Assembly (NCBI RefSeq): GCF_000003815.2
Contig: NC_049997.1
Coordinates: forward strand, 11,607,060 to 11,671,059
DNA: 64,000 nt
Source of the DNA: Branchiostoma floridae
Lineage: Eukaryota; Chordata; Leptocardii; Amphioxiformes; Branchiostomatidae
Direction: 5' to 3'
This document shows positions 12,126 through 24,500 of the stretch, piece by piece. A model generated the notes under the pieces. It was not told the DNA's origin and searched no databases. It was given only the letters and a program-made list of their open reading frames with translations. A program made the translations under genes and the position numbers. Each line of letters starts with the position of its first letter. Positions within the stretch are counted from its first letter, which is position 1.

Positions 12126-12959
12126 ATGCCATTGGCCAATCAGTGTTACAGAAGATCCCATAGTTCAACCAATAGGGGAGTCAACTTGAAGTTTCTTGTC
12201 TTCATATAGGCTTTTTACATCTGTGTTACTGAATGTCCCATAGCTTAGCCAATAGTGGTGTCAGTTTGAAGTTTGTAGGTTTTTTACATCAGTGTTACCA
12301 AATGTCCCATAGTTCAACCAATAGGGAAGTCAACTTGAAGTTTCTTGTCTTCATATAGGCTTTACATCAGTGTTACTGAATGTCCCATAGGTCAGCCGAC
12401 AGTGGTGTCAGCTTGAAGTTTGTCTACTAGGTTTTTTTACATCGGTGTTACTGAATGTCCCATAGCTCAGCCAATAGGGGTGTCAGCTTGAAGTTTCTTG
12501 TTTCCATATAGGATTTGTACACCAGTGTTACTGAATGTCCCATAGTTCAACCAATAGGGGAGTCAACTTTCAAGTTTCTTGTCTTTATATGGGCTTTTTA
12601 TATCAGTGTTACTGAATGTCCCATAGCTCAGCCAATAGTGGTGTACGCTTGAAGTTTGTACGTTTTTTACATCAGTGTTACCAATGTCCCATAGCTTAGC
12701 CAATAGGGGTGTCAGTTTGAAGTTTCTTGTTTTCATATAGGCTTCAAAGTTTTTACATCAGTGTTACTGAATGTCCTATAGCTCAGCCAATAGGGGTGTC
12801 AACTTGAAGTTTGTAGGTTTTGTGCGTCAGTGTTACCGAATGTCCCATAGCTCAGCCAATTGGGCTGTCAACTCGAAGTATTTTTTTGTTTTCATATAGG
12901 ATTTGTACACCAGTGTTACTGAATGTCCCATAGCTCAGCCAATAGGGGTGTCAACTTGA

Positions 12960-13607
12960 GGTATCGGACCGGAGTTTCTTTTACGATTTCGGAGGTTGGC
13001 GGGCAGCCTCAGGCCGAAGGGCTACAGTTCCGCTAGTAAACGTAGGACGCGAAACTTAATCAATATGGCGGAAAGCCGTTTACTGTCTCTTTCCGACAAA
13101 CCCATTGGTACCGTCTGTTGCCTCTTTATTTTGGTTAGAATATGTAGTAAAATTTTAATTTTGGACCCGAAAACTATCATTTTTTAACACTTTTTTGATC
13201 GAAGCTGCTTGGAAAAAACGAATTTTCCCAGGATAATGGCCTACGTGGTAGAGAAGCTAAATTCTTCATGTTTGTGTAAAATGAAAATAAAAAAATTCCA
13301 TGTGATAACTTTTTTGCAATCTCCGATGACGTCATTTCTTCGAAATCGCATGAAAAACGCCGCTATTTGGGTCATCAGGCGAAAAAACCGCATCACCGTT
13401 GCAGCGGACTAATACAAAAATGGTTTCGCTGGCCGACCAACTACTCCTCGCACAAAAACAATACAACCCACGGGCTTTTCAGAAAATACGACAAATCTAT
13501 GCTCAGCTATAACGATCACCAAGCCATAGGGAGCAAGAGTTAGGGAGACAACAGCGCACTTCCGGCCTATTACACCACCCTTCCGCCAACTCCGGTCAGA
13601 TTTGAAC
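12960..13607. repeat. Left 648-bp direct repeat
   Basis: This block is repeated at 14746-15393 at a constant offset of 1,786 bp. By eye the two differ at one base (13103 C versus 14889 T). Such high identity points to a recent duplication or conversion. The blocks do not start TG or end CA, so they do not look like retroviral LTRs. Confidence 0.85.
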
Positions 13608-14745
13608 CTTAAGAGGGACATTTTTTCTCAATATGTATTTTTATTACTTAAAAAGTTCATATCTACCATATATCCAAATTTGGTTTGTCTCCGATGGTTA
13701 CTTTTCCCACAGGAGCGGTTTAAAGTCAGGTCAAAAACACTGTATTTTGAGGCTATCAAGCCTAGATGCATATTGAACCTACGTTATAATACAGAAACAT
13801 TAAAAAACATGCTTTTTTCTGACATCGCTTTTCTGAAAACGGATAAAATGGGGTGCAAAGTCTGCCCATATACTTGTCCGGGAAAGTATGTGCACTGTCC
13901 GTCGTTTCGGTGCTACACATCGGTAGAAAACCGTCTTTAAAAGTTGGCATCGCTGACGTCACGGAGTGACGTCAGAGGTTGCTCAAGGAAAACAGCAGGG
14001 GGTCGCGTTTTAAGTTCGTCGCTTGTAAGTAAAATGAAGAATGTGCCAGATTTTGACATGGAGCAGTAGACCAGATCTCACACTTTCAGAATCAAACGCG
14101 TCCGACACCAAACTCTTAACTACTTCGCCGTGAACGGCCCCTTAAGAAGCACAATGCGCCCCAAATGTGTGCAAGAATGCATTCTTACACAGTGCAAAGC
14201 ACAAACTGGATCTTATTGTCGGCGCTAGAAGCGGGCAGTTGGAATAAGCGCGGCAAAGATGTGTAGTGCTTTTAATAGGCTATTACTACATACCACCGAA
14301 AGAAAAAAAGATCGCCGCGTTAATGAGCTATGAACCGAAAGTCAGTAAACCCAGTTTCTCCTTAAGTTAGGGCTTAAAGCACCAAGATTTCAGCTTTAAT
14401 GCCCATTTAAGTCATACTAATGCACGGCATCGCGAACATATGCGATAGGTGAACGACAGAGGTCGGCTCCAATCAAATGACGTAGAGAAAGATATGATTT
14501 TGGAAAATTCTGCCCGCCAGAATCGATTAAAGTTGCCCGTAATGGTAGTTCTAAGGGGGGGGGGGGGTGAAAAAGGGGGAGGGGGGCGCCTAGGGACTGT
14601 ACATGAATATGCTGACTTTTTAACTAGAAAAATGAAAAACGGTGTTTGTTTTTACACAATATAACGACATCTGATGGAAACTTTAAAATGCGTCGAAATT
14701 ACGTCATCTATGACGTCATATAAGGTACAAGCGCCGCCCTATTAG

Positions 14746-15393
14746 GGTATCGGACCGGAGTTTCTTTTACGATTTCGGAGGTTGGCGGGCAGCCTCAGGC
14801 CGAAGGGCTACAGTTCCGCTAGTAAACGTAGGACGCGAAACTTAATCAATATGGCGGAAAGCCGTTTACTGTCTCTTTCCGACAAACCTATTGGTACCGT
14901 CTGTTGCCTCTTTATTTTGGTTAGAATATGTAGTAAAATTTTAATTTTGGACCCGAAAACTATCATTTTTTAACACTTTTTTGATCGAAGCTGCTTGGAA
15001 AAAACGAATTTTCCCAGGATAATGGCCTACGTGGTAGAGAAGCTAAATTCTTCATGTTTGTGTAAAATGAAAATAAAAAAATTCCATGTGATAACTTTTT
15101 TGCAATCTCCGATGACGTCATTTCTTCGAAATCGCATGAAAAACGCCGCTATTTGGGTCATCAGGCGAAAAAACCGCATCACCGTTGCAGCGGACTAATA
15201 CAAAAATGGTTTCGCTGGCCGACCAACTACTCCTCGCACAAAAACAATACAACCCACGGGCTTTTCAGAAAATACGACAAATCTATGCTCAGCTATAACG
15301 ATCACCAAGCCATAGGGAGCAAGAGTTAGGGAGACAACAGCGCACTTCCGGCCTATTACACCACCCTTCCGCCAACTCCGGTCAGATTTGAAC
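14746..15393. repeat. Right 648-bp direct repeat
   Basis: This is the second copy of 12960-13607. Here the block is followed by 14 further bases (TCCGACCCGGAACC) that complete the element's 3' inverted terminus. The left copy instead runs into the 1.1-kb spacer at 13608-14745. That spacer has a G-rich tract near 14554-14587 and no recognised gene. Confidence 0.85.
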
Positions 15394-15518
15394 TCCGACC
15401 CGGAACCTTGAAGTTTGTAGGTTTTGTGCGTCAGTGTTACCGAATGTCCTATAGCTCAGCCAATTGGGCTGTCAACTCGAGGTTTTTTTTGTTTTCATAT
15501 AGGATTTGTACACCAGTG

Positions 15519-18500
15519 TTACTGAATGTCCCATAGCTCAGCCAATAGGGGTGTCAGCTTGAAGTTTCTTGTTTTCATATAGGCCTCATGCATCTCTCCC
15601 AGTGATCGCAGTTCCGTCAGCCTGGCTGTGATCTTTGCAAAGATGTTGGGTTTGGAGTAGTTGAGGCTGCAGTAGGTCTGTAAGGTGTTGATGTAAGGCT
15701 CCTGGGCTTTCTCGATGACATGGTAGTTCTTGATCAACGGTCGGTCTGAAAATACAGAAATTCATGTTCAACTTGCTGAATATTTTCATCAGGTTCGTAG
15801 ACCATTCACTGGCTATTAACGTTCAAATGATTTGTATTTATATAGCCGGTGTAACCATGCAGCGTAACACATCAGCTTTGCAGGCATGCAGCACAGCAGC
15901 AGCTGGTTATATCACACTTAACAACCTGTCACACATCTAACTTTTGTATATCTGACAGAAAAAGAAAAAAATTAATGTTCTTTAAAGCTATCTAGCAAAG
16001 ATGCTCCTACTGTACTGGATGGCAACAATGATGAGGGGGGATACAAGCTTAGTCATGTTTGGGACTGCATTCTTACCACTGCAGCGCCACCTACCAGTGG
16101 GAAGTAGATTGCCATTAGTAAATTCATTTATTTTCATGGGTACTCAATCTTGCAGTGAGGGCTTAATCCTTTGGCTGATCAAGCTACAGGACTGGTGAGG
16201 TGAGGTGAGGAAAAAAAACTTTTTCTTAAAGGTTTAAGCCATACTTGAAGTTCACAGGTGAAACAATTCTTTAGTCTATAGCAGAAAAAAACACATATTT
16301 GCAAAATTATGATTTCACAGTAACAGGTCATCACGAAAATGAAACTACCCTCAACATTTCAAGATTTTTAGTAGCAGAAGGACTACCAAAATATAGTTCT
16401 TGACTGAGTACAGGGAAGATTCTCTTACCTGGTGACAAAAGGACCACAGCAACAAGGAGTGCATAGGTGTTGTCATCCAAGTTCAGCTCTTGCATCTTGA
16501 AGTAGAACTCCTTGAAGGATTCTATCAACTCAGGTTTACCACCTGTACAAACAAGAAGATATGGTCAGGCACAGAAAAATGTATGAGAAAGTCTTTCAAC
16601 ACAAAGATTGCACTTTTTGACCAGTCTTTATTTGGATAATTGGTCATGAGGATTTTATTGCTAAAAACAGGTTCCCTTCTGTAAGTGACATTTGCAACAA
16701 GTAAAAAATGACTGATATAAACTTTGGTGACCCCAAACTTTGCATTGCAACATTTCCATAATACAATCTTACAAACATTGATTAACTTTCATGCAAGGTG
16801 GAAAAGCAGGAAAATGTGTTAACCATGGTTTACTGTGTTATCTATTTACTATTACAAACATTAATTTCGAGCAACATCTCATTGCAATGTTGTTTTTTTG
16901 TATCAACATGTCTTATGTTCGTAGCAATTGATCTGAAAAACAAATTAATAAATTTTCAACTCTAGAAATGTTAAGATTTGATTAGTATTACATGTGGAAC
17001 TTAGGAAAGCTCATAGCTAGATGCACATTATGTTAGGTAAGGACTGAAGATAAAAATACAATGTAGATAAAAAATATATGAATTTTAAGAACAATAGGTC
17101 AGGGCTCGAAATACCACATGTATATGGAAGTTTGTGTATGTACATTGTGAAGTTGTGTGCAAGTTTGTTTTATCCACTATTACCTGATATTAGAAAAAAA
17201 GCTTACACACCAAGAATATTGTTTGTTCTTGAAAGGTAAAAGAAAATAACCCTGATTTAAAATAAATAAATAAATTTGTTCATTGAGGTTAGACATCCAG
17301 GTAAACAATATTTAAAGACAATTCCATCTGTTTAATGCTAATGATGGTGTTGACTTACCTTGATTTGCATATGACTCACATTTGCATACAGGCTAGTGAA
17401 TTTGATATGTTCCACTGGTTTTCCAGTTATATGTACTTGTATTGAGTTGTTCTACCACTTCATTCTAGGGATGTATAAGAATAGTGATGGATGTCAGTCA
17501 AAGTGTCCAGAAGAAATCTATGAATCTCATCAAGTTGTAGACACTGAATTGTCTTTAAATATGCCTAAATTCACTTCTTTATGAAACTGTTTGTACAATT
17601 TAAAATCAAAAATAAAATGTGCTATTGAAAAACAAATATCCAAACATGTGGTCTTCATGTATCCCCGTTTACTCACATTTTGCATATCTTCAGAAGAGGA
17701 CATTAACAGTCCAACATTTTAGGTTGTGTAAGTAAGTTTCTTTTGGTGCAAGTGACTTTTGGTTCAACTTGCACTGGTGTATTTCGAGCCCTGTAGGTTA
17801 ATGAGGAAATGTGTTTTGTTAGAGGTAAATGATACTCACAGAGTCACTCTTCTCAGTACATGTAATAGACTAAGTCTGTTCAGTTCTTAGCTTAACCTTT
17901 AATTCTTAGCACACTGAAGCAGGGTTGTAGCCAGCCCGAAGTCATTTTCCGTCCCCTCGACTTTGAATGGCAGCGTTCCTAGGGGGTTCCCGGGGGCATG
18001 GTCCCAAGGAAAATTTTGAAATATAGACCCCCTGAAACACTTATTTCCTGAATTTTGAGGGTTAAATTTTGCTCACAGAGGACGGAATGGGCAAAAATTT
18101 TTTCTGTCCCCAGCTGCAAAATTCTGTCAAAGGACGGAAAGACAGGTGCTGGCTACAACCCTGCACTGAAGTAACAGTGCACAACCTGGGGCCTCCCACA
18201 TGTACAAGACACAGGGCTCCAACGTCGTCTCCAAAGCACGATCCGATCGCCAAACTTACCTAAGTGATCGCCAAACTTACCGAAGTGTTTATACGGTAGG
18301 CCGGGAAGCACCCTTCTGTAGCGCCAAGAACACCTCACCACCAGAAGGGCCTCTACAGATGCACCCTGTTTGCAGAATAAGATGGGTAAACAAGGTGCAG
18401 GGAAGGCCTGGGTTACCGGTACCTTCCAACCCTGCACTGCAGAGCCCCCTATGGTGTGTGTGTAGTACTGCAGGCTATTGACTTACCACTATGAAGATAC

Positions 18501-21500
18501 ATTGCCCCACGACCTCCATGAATCTCTGGCCTCTCGAACGCTTTGTGCCAGCAGGACAGACTAAGAATGGCTTCAAATGTTCCAGCCTGGGGGATTAAGC
18601 CAGTCTATTAGGTTGATTATCTGGTACATTACAAATTACAAATTAGGAATTATTTGGTACATTACTAGGCACTTTTGGTACATGTATTGTATTGATTGAG
18701 GAGAATTCAAGTTCAGAGATACAAGACTGAAAAATGTGGGGAATAGGAGTGGGTACAATGTACCAGTACAAAACCGTGAACTGGTCCTTAAAAACCTGAC
18801 CTGAAAAAAATCAACAAATGGGATCTTGGACCGATTAGAAAATGACCAGATTATATCGGCAGGCTTTCACACGTTTTGGGGCTTGTCAGTCTAAGAAAAT
18901 ACCAAGAGCGAAGTGGAGTCCAGTTTATAGTCATTTGTACAGTCAAACTTAGCATTATTTACATGAAGTAGGATTTTAGATTCCTTAGTGAAATGGACCA
19001 TTGTGTTTCAAGTATCGCCCATTTACAAAACGTACAACTTTTCTCAGACAATCAGGTCCAGACCAGGACCTGATTCTTTGGACCTGAACCGAACCTGGAC
19101 CTGAATCTTCGGTACCAGTACCCACACCTAATGGGGAATTGTATACCCAAAGGACCATTACTGTAATACTGCCCCTACCCGATGGCGGTAGCATCTGTCT
19201 AAACAACAAGTTATTTTCTCAAATACATGTTTTGGCCTGGGTACCATCCTGGTCAGTTTATTTCTGTCGGCCAATAGTTGCTACCAACCATTTCTACATT
19301 GTAGGCAGTGAGGCTATAACCTGGGTACCATCCGGATAGTAGTTCGCTCCTATGTTCGCTTCTGCTATACATCTGGAGACTTGTGCATTCAAACCGTTTG
19401 GTGGTAACGTCAGTTAATGAGCGAATCAAGGAATGGGTTCTAGAGCGCTCGTTCGAGGACAACAGGCCGGCGCCCACATGCGCTAGAAGACGTGGGACTT
19501 TTCCAGTGTTGGGACACCGGTTCGAACGATCACTTGAACCCATTCCATAATTTGCTCATTATCTAACCATGGATAGTGGACGGATAGTGAATCAGCGCCT
19601 GCATCCAAAATTTGGACGATTCCAGACGTTAATATGGTCCACATTCCCAGACGGAAACACAGAGAAGCGGCTGTATATACTTTATAATGAAAGTCGTAGC
19701 GAACTACTTTTTGGATGGTACCCAGGCTAGTGAGGCTAAGCATGCTAAGGAAATACATAGCGTGCAAATATGAAGCAGAAATAAATACAATGCAGCATAT
19801 TGTTACGGTATTAATGTGTAGCAATACATTGTATAACAAAAGCAACAACTAGACAAGAAATCCTATTTCTAAGTATCTTCATTTTGTCTTGCTTCTTCTA
19901 CGGTTTCTATGTTTACCATAATGGCAAGTTAATTCTACCACATACATGTTGGGTAAGGATATTCTAAATATGTTAGACTAAACTTACTATGCATCAACGG
20001 ATCAGAGTATTTCGTTGTACGTCAAACTTTTTCAAACAAAATGAAATAAACAAGGTAAACTAAAATCCCACAAAACTACAGTCAAACCTGTATTAGCGGC
20101 CACCTTTGCATACCGGCCACCTGGCCATAGTGGCCACTTTTTGTCGGTCTCTTCAGACAATATCAACTGTAGAACATTTAAAACTTTTATTCAACTTTTG
20201 TTTTCTTAATACATATAGTGTAACAATCATTGCAGTACATGTACAGTGCTACACACAAGCTCCTTGATTATAGTTGTGAATAAAGATCAATTGTAACTAA
20301 AACCATGTGTAACATTTTGCTTGTGGTCAATCAATCAGCATTTTCTCCATAGCGGCCACCTCTCTATAGTGGCCAATTTTGACCAGTCCCTTGAGTGGCC
20401 GCTAGACAGGTTTGACTGTATGAGGAAATGACCTAAATTATACCTTTTTTTAGACCATGACACTACATATACTAACCTTGAGAATTGCTATTTGATCTTC
20501 CTCGCTGAAGGTCATGAAGCCTTCGAGGCACTTGGCAAACTGGACGAGTCTCTCAACCATCAGCGTCACTTTCTCCTGGAACAGAGCCCTCCTCTCCTCT
20601 ACAGTGGGCAGTTCCATCATTCTCTCATACATACCCTGTATGTACAAGAAAAAATCATATTGATCTGGCTTAACTCATTAAAGAGCTAGTCTACCACTGG
20701 TCGTGATAGAGAAGACTTAAAGTGGAGTATATAGTCAAGTCCGTTTGAGGTGCGTATGAAGCTCTTAGTCTCTACCAGGCTCCACAGGTCGTGGGAAAAA
20801 TAGTACAAATTGGACAACATAACATGTCAGATAAGTTAGCTGACCAAGAAGTATGGTTAGCGACCCAGCTAACTCGTCTGACATGTTACCTGTTTACGTT
20901 TGTCCAATTTCTATTATTTTTACAACGACCTGTGGAGCCTGGTGGAGGTAAATACTCCCATGCGCACCTCATACGGACTTAAATATATACGCAGGTGTGA
21001 CCCCACCTTTACACTATGTACAGTATTTACAGGTTCATCGTAGAGTGGAAATTCCCCTAGATCTTTTCGACATGCACAATGAACAGTGGATCACAGCTCA
21101 ACATCCCGTCTGCAACCCTTTCCAGTAGCGTGTATGCCGGGTGATCGACACAGCTGGAATTTGAACTCACAGCTTCTAGTTTCTGAGGCAGTACCGCTAA
21201 CCACTGGACTTATCCAGTATTTATCCTATAAATACTGTCATAATAACTTTAAAAAAAACAGCCTGGCAGTTTTGTACGCATCTGCTTTTTGGGTCTTCAA
21301 CAATAGAGAAAGACTCAAATATATGGTACACTGAACCCAAATACTTGTATATACAACACAATGATACACAATCTTTCCACTAGTTATACCTACTACCGGT
21401 ATGCTAAATTTATCACCTAGACCACCTTTTTTTGGATTTAACAAGAATAACCACAAATTTGAATAGTCAAATTTGTCAATAGTGGCCACTCAAGACTTGA

Positions 21501-24500
21501 AAACAATGGTTATATCAGACAGGTGGTCACTATAGACAGGATCCTTACTGCTGGGGTAAAGGAGGAAAATAATGTAAGGGACTCAGTATGTTCATTGATG
21601 CTCCTACCTCATGACAGTGCATCAACCCTGGCATAAACTTTTCCTTAGCCTCTCTGCAAGCTGTCAGTAACCTGTGTTGCTCAGTGGTCAGTGTTACTGA
21701 AGGTGCTGAGCTGGTTGGCTGTTCAATATGACTGACAACTGAAGGGAATCCCTGATTGGACGAGGGAATTTGCAACATGCTCTCATTGGTTGGGAAGGCA
21801 GCTGGTGAGCTTGGATCGGTTGGAAAGGCAGCTGGTGAGCTCTGATCACTCGAAAAGAACCCCGAAGAAGGTGAACCCTGATTGGTCAAAAAGGTAGGTG
21901 GCGAGTCCTGATTGGTCAGAAAGGTAGATGGTGAGTCCTGATTGGTCAGATAAGTTGATGGTGAGTCCTGATTGGTCAGATAAGCAGATGGTGAGTCCTG
22001 ATTGGTGGGTGACATCTTGTGCTGGGTTGTAGGAGGAGCTGGCTCGTCATCACCTTGTTTTTTCCTTCTCCAGAGAAATTTTGACTGAATCTGGACATTG
22101 GTAAGGAGACCTGGAAGAAAACAAAACCGCATAATGAGGAAAAACTACAGTTAGAATTTGCCAAAGCAATTACTCAAGCAACTGGATATGATTTTGGAAA
22201 CAGTCAGACGTTTCAGGAAGAATCCACTACCTTCATCGGTGACACCTGGATGTCTAACACTTCATTGACGTACAGTTAGAATTTCCTACCGTTTTGAATC
22301 ATAACTATACTCAGTTCAAATTTCCTACACTATAAAACTACATACTTCCTATGCTAAGCTTTCCCATGATCAGTAAATAAAGAATTAAGAACTATGTCAT
22401 TCTGTAAACTACAGACAAGCATTACCTTATCAAATACAGGGCTCGAAATTCATTTTTGGGATTAGGTGCACTGGTGCACCCAGCTTAAAAAAAAACTTTG
22501 GGTGCACCACTTAAATTTGAGTAGAATGACAGAAAAGCCTAGTAACAAAATTTAGTTACATGCTATCAAAGTCTTAAACAAGTATCATGATAAACATTTT
22601 TATTATCTTTCTAACACCCAGATGTGAAGAATGTGATGTATACTAGTATACTTTGATATCTTTACATACATAAACCTATGTAAATATTTGGGTGCGCCCA
22701 GCCGTCTGTGCACCCACTGAAAATAATTGGGTGCACAGCTCCAATTTTGGGTCACCCAGTATTTCGAGCCCTGCAATTCCAGAGCAAGTAGGCAATAAGG
22801 TTCTACAAGATTTTACAGTGGTGTAAAATGTATAGATTCCTTGGTCGGAAGTCCTCCTATGAGACGGAAACTCCAAATAATAAACCTGCATCTGCTGGGG
22901 CCATCTTACACATGGCATACAGTTCTTGTCCCTGTAGTGCGCCAGTAGACGAGAGGGTGGAGAAGGAAGTGCACACCCCTCCTTCACCTTGAAAAAAATC
23001 ACGTGCAGGCCAGGCAGACGAGTCGCCCAAACCCACCCTGCCCACTGATCTTCAGATACAAAGAAACAACCATCATCATCATCATCAAAATGTATAGAAA
23101 CTGATGCTTACATTCAGATTTCATGCCAGCTTCCTTACACTTCCTGAGGCGACACTCCTGGCACTTCCTGCGCATGTAGGTGTCTATCTCACACTTCCCG
23201 CCATACTTGCACTTGTAGTTGGCATTGCGCTGGATACTTCTCCTGAAAAAACCTACAAAACAAAGCAGGTAGGTTTATCATTTTTCTTCCAAGTATATCT
23301 TTCGAACACTCAGTGATCATTGATATTGTTTTCACAGGATATATGGTTGTAAATGTACTTTGATTTTGACTTTCTGTAAATGTACTCTTAAAAGAGTAAA
23401 GCAAGATACATCCTTGTTTAGCATGTATTGTTACTTGACAGTTTTAAAATGCACTGATTCTGGGTTGATACATTTGTAAAAATCAAGGAGATTGATAAAA
23501 GCTCCTTGTAAAAATGTACTCATGTCTCTGTCTTCCAAATCTTTCATCATGACTTGTGAACACAAATGCTCCTTTTGAAGGGAATACATTCAACTGATAA
23601 CTGTGCATATATATCAAATGTGATGTAGAGATATCAACATTTTGATATAGAAATATCAGTAGCACCTATAACGGGGGAGGCTCTAAGATGCTACGCTTTT
23701 TTACGCGCTCGAACTCATGGCGCTCCATTTACCTTTCTAATCATCAAAGTAAGTGGCAACAAATACGGCGCACTTATGCATAATAAGATCAGCAAAAAAT
23801 CCGTGGCATCTTAGGGCAGGGAGCATCTTAGGGCAGCCCCCGTTACATAGGGAAGTACAGTTCTGTAGATTGTAGGTTACCTTTGCAGCCCTCACAGCTG
23901 AGTGCTCCATAGTGAAACCCTGAAGCCTTGTCTCCACACACTACACATGCTGTTGGGTCCACTGGAGCAACACTCTCCACCTATTATGCAAGCAATAGAA
24001 GAGATACATGAAGTAAGAAACACAGCGGTAAAGGAAAGGCAGAATTTATTTTCTCTGCATATCATATTATCAGCCTTGTTGGGCCCACTGATCGTTAGGA
24101 GTGGCCTCAAAGCTAGCAACCAGGCTAGCCTGAGTACCATCCACCATAGTGACCGCTGGCTCACCCGTGGTTAGCAAGCGAAAGTATTGAGACAGCGGCC
24201 ACTATGGAGGATGGTACTCAGGCTACCTTCAGGCAGCATATTGTAAGCTTTGAAAGATAACAAACCAGCCACTAAGCTGAAAACCTCACTTTTATACATA
24301 TTATATATATATGCAGTGTATTCAATCACTGTTGTTGTAAAATCTTTCTCAAGTACTGAGGGTAACTTCACAAAATCAGCAAATGCTCTTGAAGTGACGA
24401 CAAACAAAAAATCGCTTTCTTCAATTTGACTTTGTTCAATTACGAAAAGACATTTCTAGAAGGCTATGACTGATATTTACATACCTGAGGTTTTTCCATC

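Larger units (their letters stand above)
12960..15407. mobile_element. Non-autonomous DNA element with 648-bp internal direct repeats
   Basis: The element is 2,448 bp. Its ends are imperfect inverted repeats: 5' GGTATCGGACCGGAGTT, and on the other strand at the 3' end GGTTCCGGGTCGGAGTT (13 of 17 match). The 4-bp TTGA flanks both sides (12956-12959 and 15408-15411). Removing the element plus one TTGA leaves exactly 69 bp between neighbouring stop positions of the helix-12 array, which is the array's short period, so the empty site is restored perfectly. It carries no convincing protein. A 4-bp duplication would fit Sola-type elements, but no transposase is present to confirm this. Confidence 0.82.
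12140..15585 (-). repeat. Tandem array of the receptor's helix-12/stop segment, about 13 copies
   Basis: On the minus strand each unit reads as a version of [15 protein letters not shown] followed by TAA, then about 20 nt of spacer. The unit nearest the gene (stop at 15519-15521) is the real receptor C-terminus. The aligned stop positions of the other copies are 15437, 12916, 12833, 12764, 12678, 12609, 12528, 12448, 12373, 12295, 12226 and 12146. Spacing alternates near 69 and near 80 bp. The longer units include an MKTRN extension and the shorter ones start TNF. Copies 2 and 5 gained an early TAG. Copies 6 and 12 change the AF-2 glutamate to lysine, and copy 10 changes it to aspartate. Several, such as copy 9, keep the full peptide and stop. 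No strong splice acceptor precedes the units, so they most likely sit in the 3' UTR. Confidence 0.85.

Noticed and set aside
12140..12959. Array units as classical alternative last exons
   Set aside because: No pyrimidine-rich tract with AG was seen before the units, and unit 1 is continuous with its exon, so simple alternative splicing is not supported by sequence alone.
13602..13940. 112-codon frame inside the 2.4-kb element, with several cysteines
   Set aside because: No recognisable domain, it starts in the repeat edge, and it is not supported by any conserved catalytic motif. The CxxC spacing looks accidental.
12960..15407. LTR retrotransposon reading of the 648-bp repeats
   Set aside because: No TG...CA ends, no visible primer-binding or polypurine tract, no gag/pol, and 14 bases plus an inverted terminus lie outside the right repeat.
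18062..18481. Frames near the hAT-like MITE
   Set aside because: They cross the MITE border and repeat DNA, with no domain and no fit to the receptor exons.
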